From Lucifuga dentata (taxonomy: Eukaryota; Chordata; Actinopteri; Ophidiiformes; Bythitidae): 64,000 nucleotides of DNA. Positions 48,084 through 59,462 of the stretch are shown here, piece after piece. Location: the NCBI GenBank assembly GCA_014773175.1, contig VXCM01000214.1, positions 111,901 through 175,900 on the forward strand, given 5' to 3'. Below the pieces are notes generated by a model. The model worked only from the letters and a program-made list of their open reading frames with translations. It made no database searches and was not told the origin of the DNA. Position numbers and translations under genes: made by a program. Positions within the stretch are counted from its first letter, which is position 1; each line of letters starts with the position of its first letter.

Positions 48084-49895
48084 ACCAGGCATCCTACCCG
48101 CAGTAGCACCAGGCTCTAATATAATAATATCCCCCTCCAGGCTGGTTCGGGGGCATTAGAGGACTGCAGAGGGAGAGAGAGCAGGAGAGAAAAGGCCTGA
48201 TTTGATCCCCTCCTGCCTGGAAACATGGCTGAGCTGGGGGAGATTATTTTTTGGAATGCAACAGACATTGTGAGATCCCCCTCCCCTTCTCTTACTTCCC
48301 CTCCCCCATCAACCAGCTGCAGCTGCACTCTTATTTGGCCTCCCAACTTGGACAGGTATTTATTGCTCTCTTCATCATACAGGTTGCCTCATGGCTGTGT
48401 GGTCCCTTGGGCAAAAAGATTGGAATAAGTGTGATACATAAACCTCCTCTCACTCCCTCCCCAACGCCAGCCCACTTCTTTTAAATATACCTCTCTCTTG
48501 CTCTGTTGGATATCTTTAGTAAAGCTGTGCAAACATAGAAAAAAAGGTGCTCATCTATCTCTTCTTCGTACTCTTGTCATTCTCTCATTCGGGCTCCCTG
48601 CCATTGCTTTAACCTGCAGTTGGTTAAATGCTACCCGTGCCTTGTCACACAAGGACAGATTTCCGAAAAACTGCACAAAGTTAAGCACATTCATTCACTC
48701 AGTTCCCTCATCCTTTGGACAGGAACTATACACATGAAGTGTTAAGTTTAGGACAAATAGGTGACTCAATTTTTTTTTGCATCAAACATTCATACAGTTT
48801 GTTTCATTCACCCATAAGCTTCACTCTGTGAGAAATATGACATCAAGCCTAAGAGGAAAAACCCGACTGGTAAGTATACCTCAGCATTAAGAGGAGACCA
48901 ATGTCATTTCATCACCTGCTGTATATACATGTATACAATTTTAAAGTGTCAAGTACCCAAAGCAGTCAACTTAAAAAAGGAACAATAACATTAAAATTAA
49001 GACAAATCAAAATGGAAAACAGAAATGCTGCAGTTGCAGGGTTGTGAGGGATATGAGGCAACGTAGTCAAGCCAACAGATACATTGATGATGGTAGTGCT
49101 TTAAAAACACAAACCCTCTTCCCCTCATATTCTCTAGACCTGCAATGGACGAGCCCCCATTAACGTGGATTTGACTCAGTATGAATTTTTTTTTTTTTTC
49201 CAATAGGACAAACCATAGATTCTTAAAATGTATTTTATAGAGTAAGCAACACTTCAATCCAACCCTTGCCAGATTCTTTCTGGAACATTTAGAGAGAAAA
49301 ACTGTTGCATCAAAACTGTGATGAGTTCTCCTTGCATACACCATATATTGTGGCAATGTTGTTTCTATGGTAACTGTACATTTCAGACCTGTAAAAGAAT
49401 AGAAAAGAGTCGTTTTCACTGGGAAGATTTGTCCTCGCTTCACCCGTACAGCAGCCAGAAGGTGCTTGACAGACACCTTGCTTAGAGCTTGAAGGCTGTG
49501 AGGACAAAAACCAATAAAAATCTAAATTAACTGCATAGTCGCTCAGAGTTTCTCTGTAACTATTGTATATTTGCCTAAGCACATATGCCAATGTATAAAA
49601 CCCCTAACATTATAAAGGAAAGAAATGGCCCAGAAAGTGGACGTCATGGGTGTGTGATTTGAAGCGTTCTTTGCTCTTTAACAGATAAACCGACTTAAGT
49701 GCTTACAAGTCTACTCCATTTCCTAAAGAAAAAGGAGAAAGAAATATAAAAATTAGATTTTTGTGACACCCTGATTTGGTTTATTTTTTTAAAGTTTGCC
49801 TTTGCATGTTTTTTCTCCTCTGTGTTCAGCACCTGTCTCACAGGTGGTGCAGAGTGACTATGGTGTCCAGCAGTGTCCTTGTCCTCCCTGCAGTC
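48084..49895 (-). other. zbtb7a: Region downstream of zbtb7a, including its probable 3' UTR
   Basis: No gene is recognised. The zbtb7a 3' UTR must begin at 49895; an AATAAA on the minus strand near 49781-49786 would end it very early, and how far longer forms extend is unknown. The open frames at 48997-49476 and 49310-49591 show no domain. Confidence 0.4.
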
Positions 49896-50340
49896 TCAGG
49901 GCCCTGCCTCGCCTACTTTCTCCTGTGGCATGTGGCATGTGGTTCTGTGTGCGTGGGCTCCAGCAGCCCCCTCCACTTCCATCATTGAGGTTCCCTCCAA
50001 GTGCCGCCGTCCTCTGATGCTACGAGGCTCAGGGTCAGTGTCGAGGCCGGGGCCCAGAAGACCTAGTGGGGCATCAAGGGGCCCAGGCTCTCGCACCCGA
50101 GGCTTTCGGCCTCGGCGGGAGGGGATGCCATTGCAGCCATCCTTCTTGAGGTGGCGGTGCAGGTGATCCGAGCGCACAAAAGTCTTAAAGCAGCTGGAGC
50201 ACTGGTAGGGGCGCAGGCCGGTGTGAACGCGCATGTGGTTCTTCAGGTCGTAGTTGTGAGCAAAGGCGGCCCCACACTGCGTACACAGGTAAGGCTTCTC
50301 CCCTGTATGCTTCCGCATGTGGACCTTGAGCTTGTCCTGC
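49896..50340 (-). CDS. zbtb7a: zbtb7a last coding exon (fingers 2-4 and C-terminus)
   Basis: The acceptor TCTCCCTCCCAG precedes 50340 and the stop TGA is at 49898-49896. It encodes residues 473 (split) to 620: the rest of finger 2, fingers 3 and 4 ([40 protein letters not shown]), then [15 protein letters not shown] and a divergent tail ending KVGEAGP. Confidence 0.95.
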
Positions 50341-53300
50341 CTGGGAGGGAGAAAAATAAACTATATCACGTCAGAATACATACAAAAGAAATTCATATGC
50401 AGTACATGATTGGTTTACACATCTTTGACTATTCTCAATGTAAACACGCAACCTGCAGCAAGTTTAATTTACAGCCTAGGTTGCTCATCATGCTGTGTAA
50501 TATCTTGCACAAAATACACAATTACTTCAAGCTATGTTATTAATTCTCATGTGAACATGAGTAAGCATAATATGCTTTGGTTGATTATATCTTCTATTAA
50601 ACTCCACTCACAGCCATCTTTTGGATCTGTTCCAATGGGATTATTCTGTGAGGGCAGCCAGGCCAACTGAGGATAAGCCATAAACTTTATGTCTTTATCT
50701 ATGTACGTGCACACAACAGCACAACTGTGGACTCGCAAGAAAGTTCAATGTTCACTGTTTCACTTTATGATTTGTAACTTTTCTTTGAACAACACAATGA
50801 ATTGCTGAGAGATTAAAAACTACATGTATTACAAAGTGAACAGTGAATGAAAATTTCAAAAACAATGAAAAACAATATCTATTGATGCACGAGTATTACA
50901 ATAAAGATGAGTCTGTAAAACCTTCAGTCAAACCGTCATCAATTTTGCAGTGCCATAATTGCAAACTCTATTTTGATTTAAGTTTGAATAAGAATGGGTG
51001 TATCTTTAAAATAAATGAAATGGTGGTTGGCTAATTTGGGAACTGAACTGTTAAATATACCTTCTAATATTTTAAGCCTTGTATTCTTAGTTCCGCTGTA
51101 TTACACTCTCATCAAATCAAGACTAAAGTAAAACTAAAATCACTCGCAAAATCACCACATAATATCCCAGAACAAACTACAACTTTATCAGACTGCCATG
51201 TCCTTTATCTGACTGTTGCCCCTCCCTCCTTTACTATGACCCCAGATGACCTCTAAATCATCTAACCCCTCTGTACCAGGACAGAGAGCTCCTAAACAAA
51301 TTAGCCTAGTTAAGATGACTTAATTAAAACACACAAACTATTACTAAAGTGTGCAGCCCTTGATGCACAATTTAGCCCTTACAAGTACCCACAGCATGGC
51401 AAAAGTACAAAAAATAACAGCACAAAAAGTAATATGTTCATAAGTGAGTAGAAACACACACACACATACACGCACACACACACACAGGCTGAAGTCTTGG
51501 AACAAAGTGGCACGCTGACAGCGGTGAATTATTTAAAGGACAGGAGTGATTTATTACAGTGCTAGGTACACTCTTAACCCTGATCAAACAGGATTAAGAT
51601 TACAATGCCCCTTCCCACTGTCAGCTACATTTAGCTAGAAGGCAAATTGGTCTTCCCTATTGGCCATGCCAGCTAACACAGAGGGTCTAGGTATTTCCAG
51701 TATGCTGCATCTATTTCCAGTGCAAATCTGCTGATTAATTAATTAAAGGAATGGTTTCAAGGAATAGGCAACATTGTGCACTCCGAGTCCCTTGCTCCAG
51801 ACTAACCTTGGCACATGGCAGATGGGGGGGGGNGGTGTAACTGCTCTGCTGTGGGCAATAATCAACATAACCAGAGATCAAAAGTTCAAATTACTGCATT
51901 GCTCAGATAGAGCACCAACCAGGTCCCATAATCCCCCCTCTGTATCAGGACACAGCGCTTTATAGCAGCCCTCCACAAGATAACGCTGCCAAGGCACAGC
52001 CTTCTTTTATAGGACCCCTATGATACAATTCCAGGACTTTGCTATGGAGGCTGTCACAATAAAACAGGCCTTTATAACCACATGACCCCACTCCCCCACC
52101 AGGTAAGGGTAAGGTAGGTTGGTGGGGGTTAGCACTAATCACTAAGTTGCTAATACTCCTGATCTTGGCTTTGAGATGTCTCCCACTGCTTAGTTGTTTG
52201 TCTACAAGACCAAGTCCAAGACTATTAGTACATGGGACAACAAGTGACCGTCAGATCATTAATTAGGCTTACCTGGTAAAGCGCACTTTGCAGATGGCGC
52301 ATTCATAGGGTTTCTCTCCCGTGTGCGTTCGGATATGGCGGGGTAGCTTTCCTGCTCCTTGAATGACCTTGGAGCATATGGGGCACTTCTGGAAGGCCTT
52401 AGAGCGCATCTTTCTCTCTCCTCCACCTCCTCCACCCCCGCTGCCTCTCTCTCCACCAACCCCCCTCTCTCCTCCTCCTCCTGCTCCTCCTCCTCCTCCT
52501 CCTCCTACTCCCCCTCCTCTGTCTTGGCCTGTACTGCCCTGTGATAACCAGAGTGGCGGTGCTCCCTGTGTCACAACAGCAGAAGCTGCATCCTCCTGCT
52601 GCGTGCTGTTAAAATAATTCAAGTAAAATTCCATGTCAGGGTCGTCCTCGTCCCCCTGTTCCTCCCCGGCTGCTGCACGCTCCTTCTGCCTCTCGATGGA
52701 GTCCATCATTTGCTGCAGGAGGGCACTGGCTGAACCCCTGTCTCTCCCCGTTACCTCCCTACCTCCCTCTTCCCCTTTTGCGTCCTGCCCCAGCCTGGAC
52801 TCAGCAGGAAGGTAGAAGTGCCCATTTTGGGATGGAGGGTAGTAAGTTGATCCCAGGGTTACTCCGTTCCCCTGCACTGCCTCTCTGTCCTCCTCTTCTT
52901 CATCATCCTCGTCCTCTTCCTCTGGCTCCTGTGTGGTGGCCTGGGCCAAGGCGAAGGCCAGGGGGGAGTAGTACTCACTGGGGCCACTGGGGGCCCCATT
53001 GCTGTGGGGCCCTCCATTGCCATGGTTAAAGTGCAGGTGTGTGGGCAGGTCCCTGAGCTCTGGCGTGCTGCAGCTGCTGCTCCAGTGCGCCCCTCTCTGG
53101 AAGTACTCCAGGTACTCCTGGGCCCGCACCCGGTTCCCCTGCTCCCGGCCTCCTCTGCCCCTCCCATCCTCACCTTCATCTTCATCTCTTCGCTCACTGC
53201 CCGCCTAGCAGAAGATGGCAAAGAACAAAAAAAAGTGAATAAAGCAGTGAATAAAACAGGGAGATTAAAAAAAATGGGAATATTCAAAATTGTAAAAAAT

Positions 53301-54683
53301 AACAACAACAACAACAAAAAAAAAACTTCTCTTGGTTATTTTACACAGATACCAGGTCAGTATTTGGCTTTTTTACTCAAAGTTACAAAGATGGAGGTTT
53401 TATGAAATGCTTAAGAATGAAAAAAATATGTGTTAAATGTGATAAACAGTGGAAAATGCCCACAAAAAACACATTACCTATAACAAACTGCATTGCTACA
53501 AGTCCAGAACCTTTTGAGATTCTCTAAGAATTCTCTAAGTCCACCCATACCATCAGATAACTAATTTATTTGACATGCCGTGTGTCATGTGATCCTGACA
53601 GTGAAGTGTTTACTGTGGTGATCACATGATGCACGGCATTAAGTGCTCGGACGCAGCATATCGCAGCTTCACTTCATCCTGCTGAAGTGGAGCTGCAATA
53701 TGCTGTGTCTGTAGTCTGTGGAAGAGCTTGTTGTCCTTCCACACACACTATTGGCTCAGCATGAGTAAGTGTTGAAGTAACCCCGAGGCCGTGGGCGTGT
53801 GTGTGGCATAGTGAGAGAGACGAATAAAGGCTGTGATGTAAGTTTGACTATGCTCACTATTTAATAAAGGGGATGGTACGATGACCAGATAGTGGATGAA
53901 CTAGAAGAACTAGATTTGGATTGAGTTGTTCCAGTGGGATGGCTTTTAGATTTCTGCAACTTATTTACCCAGCATTTTATTATTACATGTTTGTACTTAG
54001 CTATAAACTAATTTAGGAGTTGCTTATGGTGTCCTAACTCATAAAGGCAGAGCCAATCAAATCGCCTCACAGCTTTAAAGCTCATATTTGACTTTAATAC
54101 GTGTCATTTCTAGTTCTAGAATGGTCTTATACCGGCGGGGAGAGCACTTTGGTGTCCAGCAGGTGTGTACAGACGTCGTGGACAGGTGGGATTTCCAGGA
54201 GATGTGCGGCAGCAAGGATGTCAGCCACACTGCTGTGACTGACTGTCAGTGTGGCTGTGTAGGCAAAGTCCAGCAACGCTCCCAGAGCCTCCGCCGCCAC
54301 AAAGTCGATGGTNGTGTGGCTGTGTAGGCAAAGTCCAGCAACGCTCCCAGAGCCTCCGCCGCCACAAAGTCGATGGTGTAGACATTCTGTTGGTCGGCCA
54401 CGACCCCTGAAGTGAAGAGCTTGTGGAAATAGGAGCTGCAGGAGGCCAGGACAGAGCGGTGAGCTCGGAACTCCCGGTCCTGGGCTACCAGAAGCACGTC
54501 ACACAGCAGGCCGCTGAGCCGCTGCTTGTTCAGGCTGCCCAGGATGTCCGCGCTGTGCTCGGGGAAAGGGATCCCCACAGGGCCTTCCTCCGCCTCTCCA
54601 GCCCCTCCTCTCCCTCCTCCACCCCTGCTGCTCGCTGTCTCCCTGAGCCGCCTTCCACCCCTCCCACCGGCTCCTGACGACAT
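49896..54683 (-). CDS. zbtb7a: zbtb7a (Pokemon/LRF), BTB-zinc finger transcription factor, whole coding span
   Basis: Three coding exons (54683-54133, 53204-52273, 50340-49896) encode about 620 residues once a 65-bp assembly artefact in the first is discounted (human ZBTB7A is 584). Residues 35-43 are [14 protein letters not shown]. About 44-150 form the BTB/POZ domain ([39 protein letters not shown]), which dimerises and recruits co-repressors. Next come [10 protein letters not shown], an acidic [13 protein letters not shown] stretch and a glycine-rich linker. Four C2H2 fingers span about 436-542 ([20 protein letters not shown] through [13 protein letters not shown]), followed by a basic [11 protein letters not shown]. 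The fingers and tail match ZBTB7A better than 7B or 7C. It is a nuclear DNA-binding repressor. An intron after the BTB domain splits what, as I recall, is one exon in human. The tail after the fingers differs from human. Confidence 0.93.
50341..52272 (-). other. zbtb7a intron between fingers 1 and 2, nothing else recognised
   Basis: About 1.9 kb, AT-rich, with a CA microsatellite (about 51455-51486) and a G-run with N at 51833. The junction falls within finger 2 (VRFTR|QDK), as expected for ZBTB7A. Confidence 0.7.
52273..53204 (-). CDS. zbtb7a: zbtb7a middle exon (linker and finger 1)
   Basis: The acceptor CTTCTGCTAG precedes 53204 and the donor ACCAG|GTAAGC follows 52273. It encodes residues 163-473: [12 protein letters not shown], the conserved [10 protein letters not shown] helix, [11 protein letters not shown], a long Gly/Arg-rich tract (about residues 385-425, from GGA-type codons at 52430-52525), then finger 1 and most of finger 2. 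The acidic run [13 protein letters not shown] is at about 235-250. Confidence 0.94.
53576..53638. repeat. Inverted repeat (hairpin 1) in zbtb7a intron
   Basis: 19-bp arms at 53576-53594 and 53620-53638 (TGCCGTG..TCATGTGATC) pair with two mismatches around a 25-nt loop. Confidence 0.75.
53651..53708. repeat. Inverted repeat (hairpin 2) in zbtb7a intron
   Basis: 26-bp arms at 53651-53676 and 53683-53708 (core CAGCATAT.GCAGCT.CACTTCA) pair with three mismatches around a 6-nt loop. With hairpin 1 just upstream, this looks like a compact foldback or mobile-element relic. Confidence 0.75.
54133..54683 (-). CDS. zbtb7a: zbtb7a first coding exon (BTB domain), with assembly artefact
   Basis: The start ATG is 54683-54681 ([20 protein letters not shown] and on, A at -3), and the exon begins at 54761 after acceptor CCCCACCCAG. 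It encodes residues 1-162. As printed the frame is broken: 64 bp at 54249-54312 recur at 54314-54377 with N at 54313 between. Discounting 65 bp leaves 486 nt, exactly in phase with both neighbours, and the BTB reads on as [20 protein letters not shown] into LLEIPPV. Human ZBTB7A lacks the Gly/Arg-rich lead of residues 4-29. Confidence 0.88.
54249..54377. other. Duplicated segment around a single N inside the BTB exon (assembly junction)
   Basis: 64 bp identical on both sides of N at 54313. The duplication would shift the zbtb7a frame, while one copy restores the family sequence, so it is almost surely an unmerged contig overlap. Confidence 0.92.
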
Positions 54684-54761
54684 CTTCCACCAGCCTGCCG
54701 CCGAGCCGCCGAGCACAGCCCCCACCCGTGTATCCGTCCTGCCGTCTGTCCGTCTGCCTGT

Positions 54762-55541
54762 CTGGGTGGGGAAAGGGTTGGACAGAGGGATGAGACGGAG
54801 GGGAAAGAGAAAGAAGAGAACTGTAGATCAGTTCACAGTTCATGACATTCTTTATGCGGATAAAGAAAGAGAGACAGAGCGGAATATTGATTAATTGATT
54901 CACCACAGTTAGAAATATACACCAGAATGCTTCAGAACACGACCCGAAACACAATGGAATGAAGGACACAGAGAAAAGTAAAACTGGAGAGTGCACAGTT
55001 CATGTCTTACAAGCTGTAGACCAAATAAACACTTAATTAAACAGCACATTGAAGTAAATTACAAACACCGCTAAAGAGGTGTGACACATTAGGTCGCACA
55101 TCAATCAACAGCAATTGTTAGCTATGAAACAGGTTTGTATTACGATATTTCTCAAAGCATCATGAGGCAGCTAAAGGAGACCAAATCATCTGTACCCTAA
55201 TTAAAGGCGCAAAAGAGTGAAAAATATTCAATATGTCAAAGAAAACAGATTCAAAAACCACAGCAACATCTGCCAGAGGGAAAAAAAAAAAAAAAAANAA
55301 AAAAAAAAAAAAAACTACATAGACAAGGACAAGGTCACAGGGTGAAAGTAACCAGCAGGGATGTGATGGATATGAAAAGTACATCAGGGATTAATAAAAA
55401 CTGCTGATTGGTATGCATCCTAATATGACCCACCTGCATGAGAAGTGATTTAGTTAAACTTCACAGAGTATTTCTATTATTTTCTACCCTGTAAATGCTC
55501 ATGACCCTCAATCAAAGTCAACTGTACTGTACATCCTCTCA
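54762..55541 (-). other. zbtb7a 5' intron, proximal part
   Basis: An acceptor at 54762-54763 implies an untranslated exon further upstream (right). This stretch is AT-rich, with a poly(A) run and N at 55298. No exon is recognised. Confidence 0.5.
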
Positions 55542-56114
55542 TTAAAGGACCATACCATCCATTTTGCATGTTTGAGCCTAATATATTCAACTTTCATACA
55601 GGTAAGGTTACTGACAATCATTTCCCAAAGGATAAAACTGTATTTCAGCTTTGCTGATATTTTGCGAAATCTCTTAATCTTTCAAAATCAAATATTCAAG
55701 CGATACACCCACCTTAACAATCAATGCACCTAATAATTTGCCTAATATTTGCGCAAAATTATGAAGTCATTTGCCTAATAGTTGTGCAAAATTATGAAGT
55801 CATGGTCATTTAAATTTGTTGATAAACGCAGGTCTTCTTTTGGGACTATATTCCCTGGTGGAGACATACATTCACTCCACACTTTTTATTGTGCTTAAAT
55901 GCAAAAATTATGAAACTTTGAAAAAACCTGAATATTCGTCTTGCTCGTGATGATGAATTACCTCCAAAGAATGTTTCAAGTATCAACAAGTTGATTTTAA
56001 TACATACCAGAATGAAATGAAACCAATGGTGGTCTGGAAGGTAGGAAAAACTTTTTTTTTTTTAACTCACCTTTCCAGGCTCAAACATGCAAAATGGGTG
56101 GTATGGTCCTTTAA
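55542..56114. mobile_element. Inverted-repeat (MITE-like) element, copy 1
   Basis: It starts TTAAAGGACCATACCATCC (55542) and ends with the matching reverse complement GGTATGGTCCTTTAA (56100-56114). Terminal repeats reach about 37 bp, including TTTTGCATGTTTGAGCC. The subterminal sequence is also partly palindromic. No coding capacity. TTAA at both ends may be the target duplication. Confidence 0.75.
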
Positions 56115-56218
56115 AATCAAACATGATCAAAATAAACCCTTTACCTTGGCATGCTCTTTAGATCCAGTATGTCAAAATAAAAATGTAATTTTTCACTATA
56201 CCTGTGAATTGCATGAGG

Positions 56219-56784
56219 CTTAAAGGACCATACCGGTGATTTTGCATGTTTAAGCCCAGTAAATACAACCGACATACGTTACATTACTGCCAACCATTTC
56301 CAGAACATACTACTGGAGCAATAAATTTTAGATTTGTTTTAATTTCCTCCCAGACTGCCACTGGTTTTAGTTTATTCCAGTACACACTTAAAATCAACTT
56401 GTAGAGACTTGAAATGTGTTTTAGATAGGTAATCCATCACAGCGAACAAACCTAATTCTTATTTTTTTAATCAAAGTTACTTAATTTAACCAATCCAACA
56501 TGGAGCTGCAAAGAAGAAATCTATGTCTCTGCCAGAGAATACAGTCTTGGGAAAAGATGGCTTTTACTAAGAAATGAAAAAAGACTGTGTCTTCTTCATC
56601 TGGACATACGTGCTATTAGTATATCACCTGAACATTTGATTTTGAAAGACTAGGGGATTTGGCCAAATAACAGGAAAACTAAAATACAGTTTTATGTTTT
56701 GGAAAATGGCTGACAGTAACAAAACATGTCTGGGGTAGTATTTATTGAGCTTAAACATGCAAAATCACCGGTATGGTCCTCTAA
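56219..56784. mobile_element. Inverted-repeat (MITE-like) element, copy 2
   Basis: It starts TTAAAGGACCATACCGGTGA (56219) and ends ACCGGTATGGTCCTCTAA (about 56784). The terminal repeats are closely related to copy 1, about 100 bp away. An inner block (AAAATCAACTTGT..AGACTTGAAA) matches the reverse complement of copy 1 near 55975-56020, so the two are relatives in opposite orientation. Confidence 0.75.
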
Positions 56785-57377
56785 TTGTCCTGTGTTTGCC
56801 ACATGTTTGAATGCAGCAAATAATCTTTTATGTAAACAGCAGCTCACATAAGAAGCTCTAAAGACTGTAGCTGTAAGAACAGAAGGAACTTCCAACACCT
56901 TACTCCTTTTCATCAGGCCCCAGAGCCCACATAAGTGTCTCAAGTGACTGGAAAGAAGCCATATTGTAACCCCATCATGCTGCAAGCCACAACTGCTTGA
57001 AATTGATTTTAAAGCAAAAGTATTGGCACAACAAGTGCATTTACAGATTTGCTCCAAAACAATAAGTCTGACAGTGTGAGATAAATTATATACAACTACC
57101 GACTGTGATTATACTGCATAAATGGATGAGTTGTCCATATGCATGCATGTGTGTGTGCATGTGTGCTTGTGTGTGTGTGTGTGTTGAGTGCAGGTGAGCT
57201 GCCTGCTTTCCTGTATGCACGCCTGCATCTATAGGTGTGAGTATGCATGCAGTCGTGTAAGTAAGAGGTCATGGAGGACAAATAGTGAGAGGGTAGTGGG
57301 GATCAGAGTGCATTCTGGGAGCTGGACTGTGCAGCATGTGCACTCTGTGTCAGTTGAAAGCCAGGGAGGGAAGAGAT

Positions 57378-57407
57378 GGAGGAGGAGGAGGAGGAGGAGG
57401 AGGAGGA
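57378..57407. repeat. (GGA)n microsatellite
   Basis: About ten GGA units ending at N 57408. Confidence 0.9.
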
Positions 57408-57571
57408 NGGGGGGCTGCCAGAGCGGACCCTGTGGAAAAAAACTCCACCGAAGGAGGAAAAGGACACACAACAAGCTGCGAGGGAACAGTATTAAAAAGG
57501 GAGGTTGTCAATCTGGTCTGAGCTGGTTACCCCACCCTGTGCTGTGTGCCAAGTTTCAGGAAAGGCTGTCC

Positions 57572-57700
57572 CCTCGCTCACATGTGAGGGGGAGATTAAA
57601 ATGATTGACTGGAGCCTGCACAGTGGGAGGGGGGTNCCTCGCTCACATGTGAGGGGGAGATTAAAATGATTGACTGGAGCCTGCACAGTGGGAGGGGGGT
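57572..57700. other. Duplicated segment around a single N (assembly junction)
   Basis: 64 bp (starting CCTCGCTCACATGTG) at 57572-57635 recur at 57637-57700 around N 57636. Confidence 0.88.
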
Positions 57701-57887
57701 TTCGGCAGAACAAACCATCCTTGATTTTTCTATTTACACATAAAAACATGCACACGCACAAACACGCATGTAAGCACAAACACCAGTGTGACATCAATAA
57801 CACACAAAATCCACATGCACACAACCACACACGTAGGACATCCAGCATCTAACCCTCCCCCTACTCCATTGGTCAGGGAGACCCAGN

Positions 57888-57946
<59 letters not shown>

Positions 57947-57959
57947 ATGTGTGTGTGTG
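57888..57959. repeat. (TG)n microsatellite
   Basis: About 35 TG units, directly after N 57887, with a GCGTAT interruption. Confidence 0.9.
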
Positions 57960-58514
57960 GTGGTCGCATGTGCACGATGCCTCCAAATAACATTCCTTCA
58001 CATCAGCCCTCCTGCTATGTACATGTGCTACACCCCACCACCAAACCTGCCTGACCTGGCTGCCTCTCCTCCTTCCTACCTGTCGTGTTCTTTTCTCCTC
58101 TCCTCTGTTCTCCCACATCCACTCCTCCTCTGTTAAAAGCTCTGCCTCTGCCTCCCCACGCCGAGAGATCTGCCAGCATGTCAGCTTCAGGTCAAAAGTT
58201 GTCATAGCTTATTGTGATCCTCTAAATGGGTCAATAATTGTTTACATTTTGGCAAAATGCTACACAAAAAACAGAACGAGTGCTGTTTCGTGTGATTGAT
58301 GGAAGAACATCTAACAGCCCCATTGTTTTACCTTGCTCTCCTTCCTGTGTGTCTCCCTTAACTCTATTCTGTTTTGATAGACAACTGACCACAAAGCCTC
58401 TGTGAACCCTGCCAATGCCTTCCACGCAGCCCTGATGAAAACAGACTGTCAGACAAGGCACGAGCAAATTTTATTATCCAACCCCTCATTTGAATATGCT
58501 GAGGTAGGGGGGGN

Positions 58515-58558
<44 letters not shown>
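58515..58558. repeat. (GA)n microsatellite
   Basis: GA run after N 58514, with one GAAAGA interruption. Confidence 0.9.
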
Positions 58559-59331
58559 TGAAGAAAGAGCAAAAGAAAGGGCAGCCACACGGTTACCGGT
58601 CATGTCCTTCACAGGTGGAAATAGATCTCAGTGAGCCTATCCAGACTCGAGCCAACCATCTCGTCTCACACACATACACCCACACATACCGCCTGCAGCA
58701 GACCCAGCTTTGCTGCAATCTTGCATACACGTTATCCCCTGTACATACACAGCTGACCCTGGATCACGGCTTTATGGGTTAAAGACGCTGAGCTGAGAGG
58801 AGATAAAACACACACACATACACACAAGCTCAATGCAGTGCCAGCGAAGCATGGAGGGTGCAGGAGGGAGTATGCAGGAGCCACCTGTCCCCGAATAACC
58901 TGCAAAGAGCAGTAAGACAGAGAAACACAGTGCAAACAAACCTGATCCTGACACCTCCTCATGGCTTGAAACATTCCTTATCACTAATTCATGTCTGTGG
59001 GTGACAAGGCCTGCAGCCCAGCACAGAACAGCACAGCAGCTGTCTGTGTCCCTGGCGTCCCACTTCCAGGGATGGGCCTCATCTCTGTGACCATGTCCCT
59101 GAGCACCCGGACCTGCTTTGCAAGTCAAACAACATTTTAACACACAACCCACCCATCCCATCCTCGTCCTCATCTCCTCCTTCTCATCCTTAACTTCAAC
59201 TCCTCCACCCCTTTCCATCTATCGAGACATGGGCAAGGGCAGAGAGCAAAATTAAACTTCAGGGACAAAACAACCGACAGTCCTTTGTAAAGCAGAGCCT
59301 TAAATTAAGTTCCAGTTTAATGTCACCTCAG

Positions 59332-59340
59332 TACACTGCA

Positions 59341-59372
<32 letters not shown>

Positions 59373-59406
59373 TCTTAATATTTATGTGAAGGCGGTNTAC
59401 ACTGCA

Positions 59407-59438
<32 letters not shown>

Positions 59439-59462
59439 TCTTAATATTTATGTGAAGGCGGT
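59332..59462. other. Duplicated segment around a single N (assembly junction)
   Basis: 65 bp (starting TACACTGCACTATG, with a TG microsatellite) at 59332-59396 recur at 59398-59462 around N 59397. Confidence 0.88.

Larger units (their letters stand above)
53205..54132 (-). other. zbtb7a intron after the BTB exon, with inverted repeats
   Basis: About 0.9 kb. The donor is CCG|GTATAAG (weak at +5) and the acceptor is pyrimidine-rich. Two adjacent hairpins are listed separately. Translating straight through the donor meets an in-frame TAA at once, so splicing is required. Confidence 0.75.

Noticed and set aside
52363..53405. Long plus-strand frames opposite the zbtb7a middle exon
   Set aside because: They are shadows of the GC-rich coding strand, poly-Pro/Ser from GGA codons read in reverse.
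57492..58205. Frames rich in His-Thr or Cys-Val near 57.5-58.2 kb
   Set aside because: They are translations of CA/TG microsatellites.
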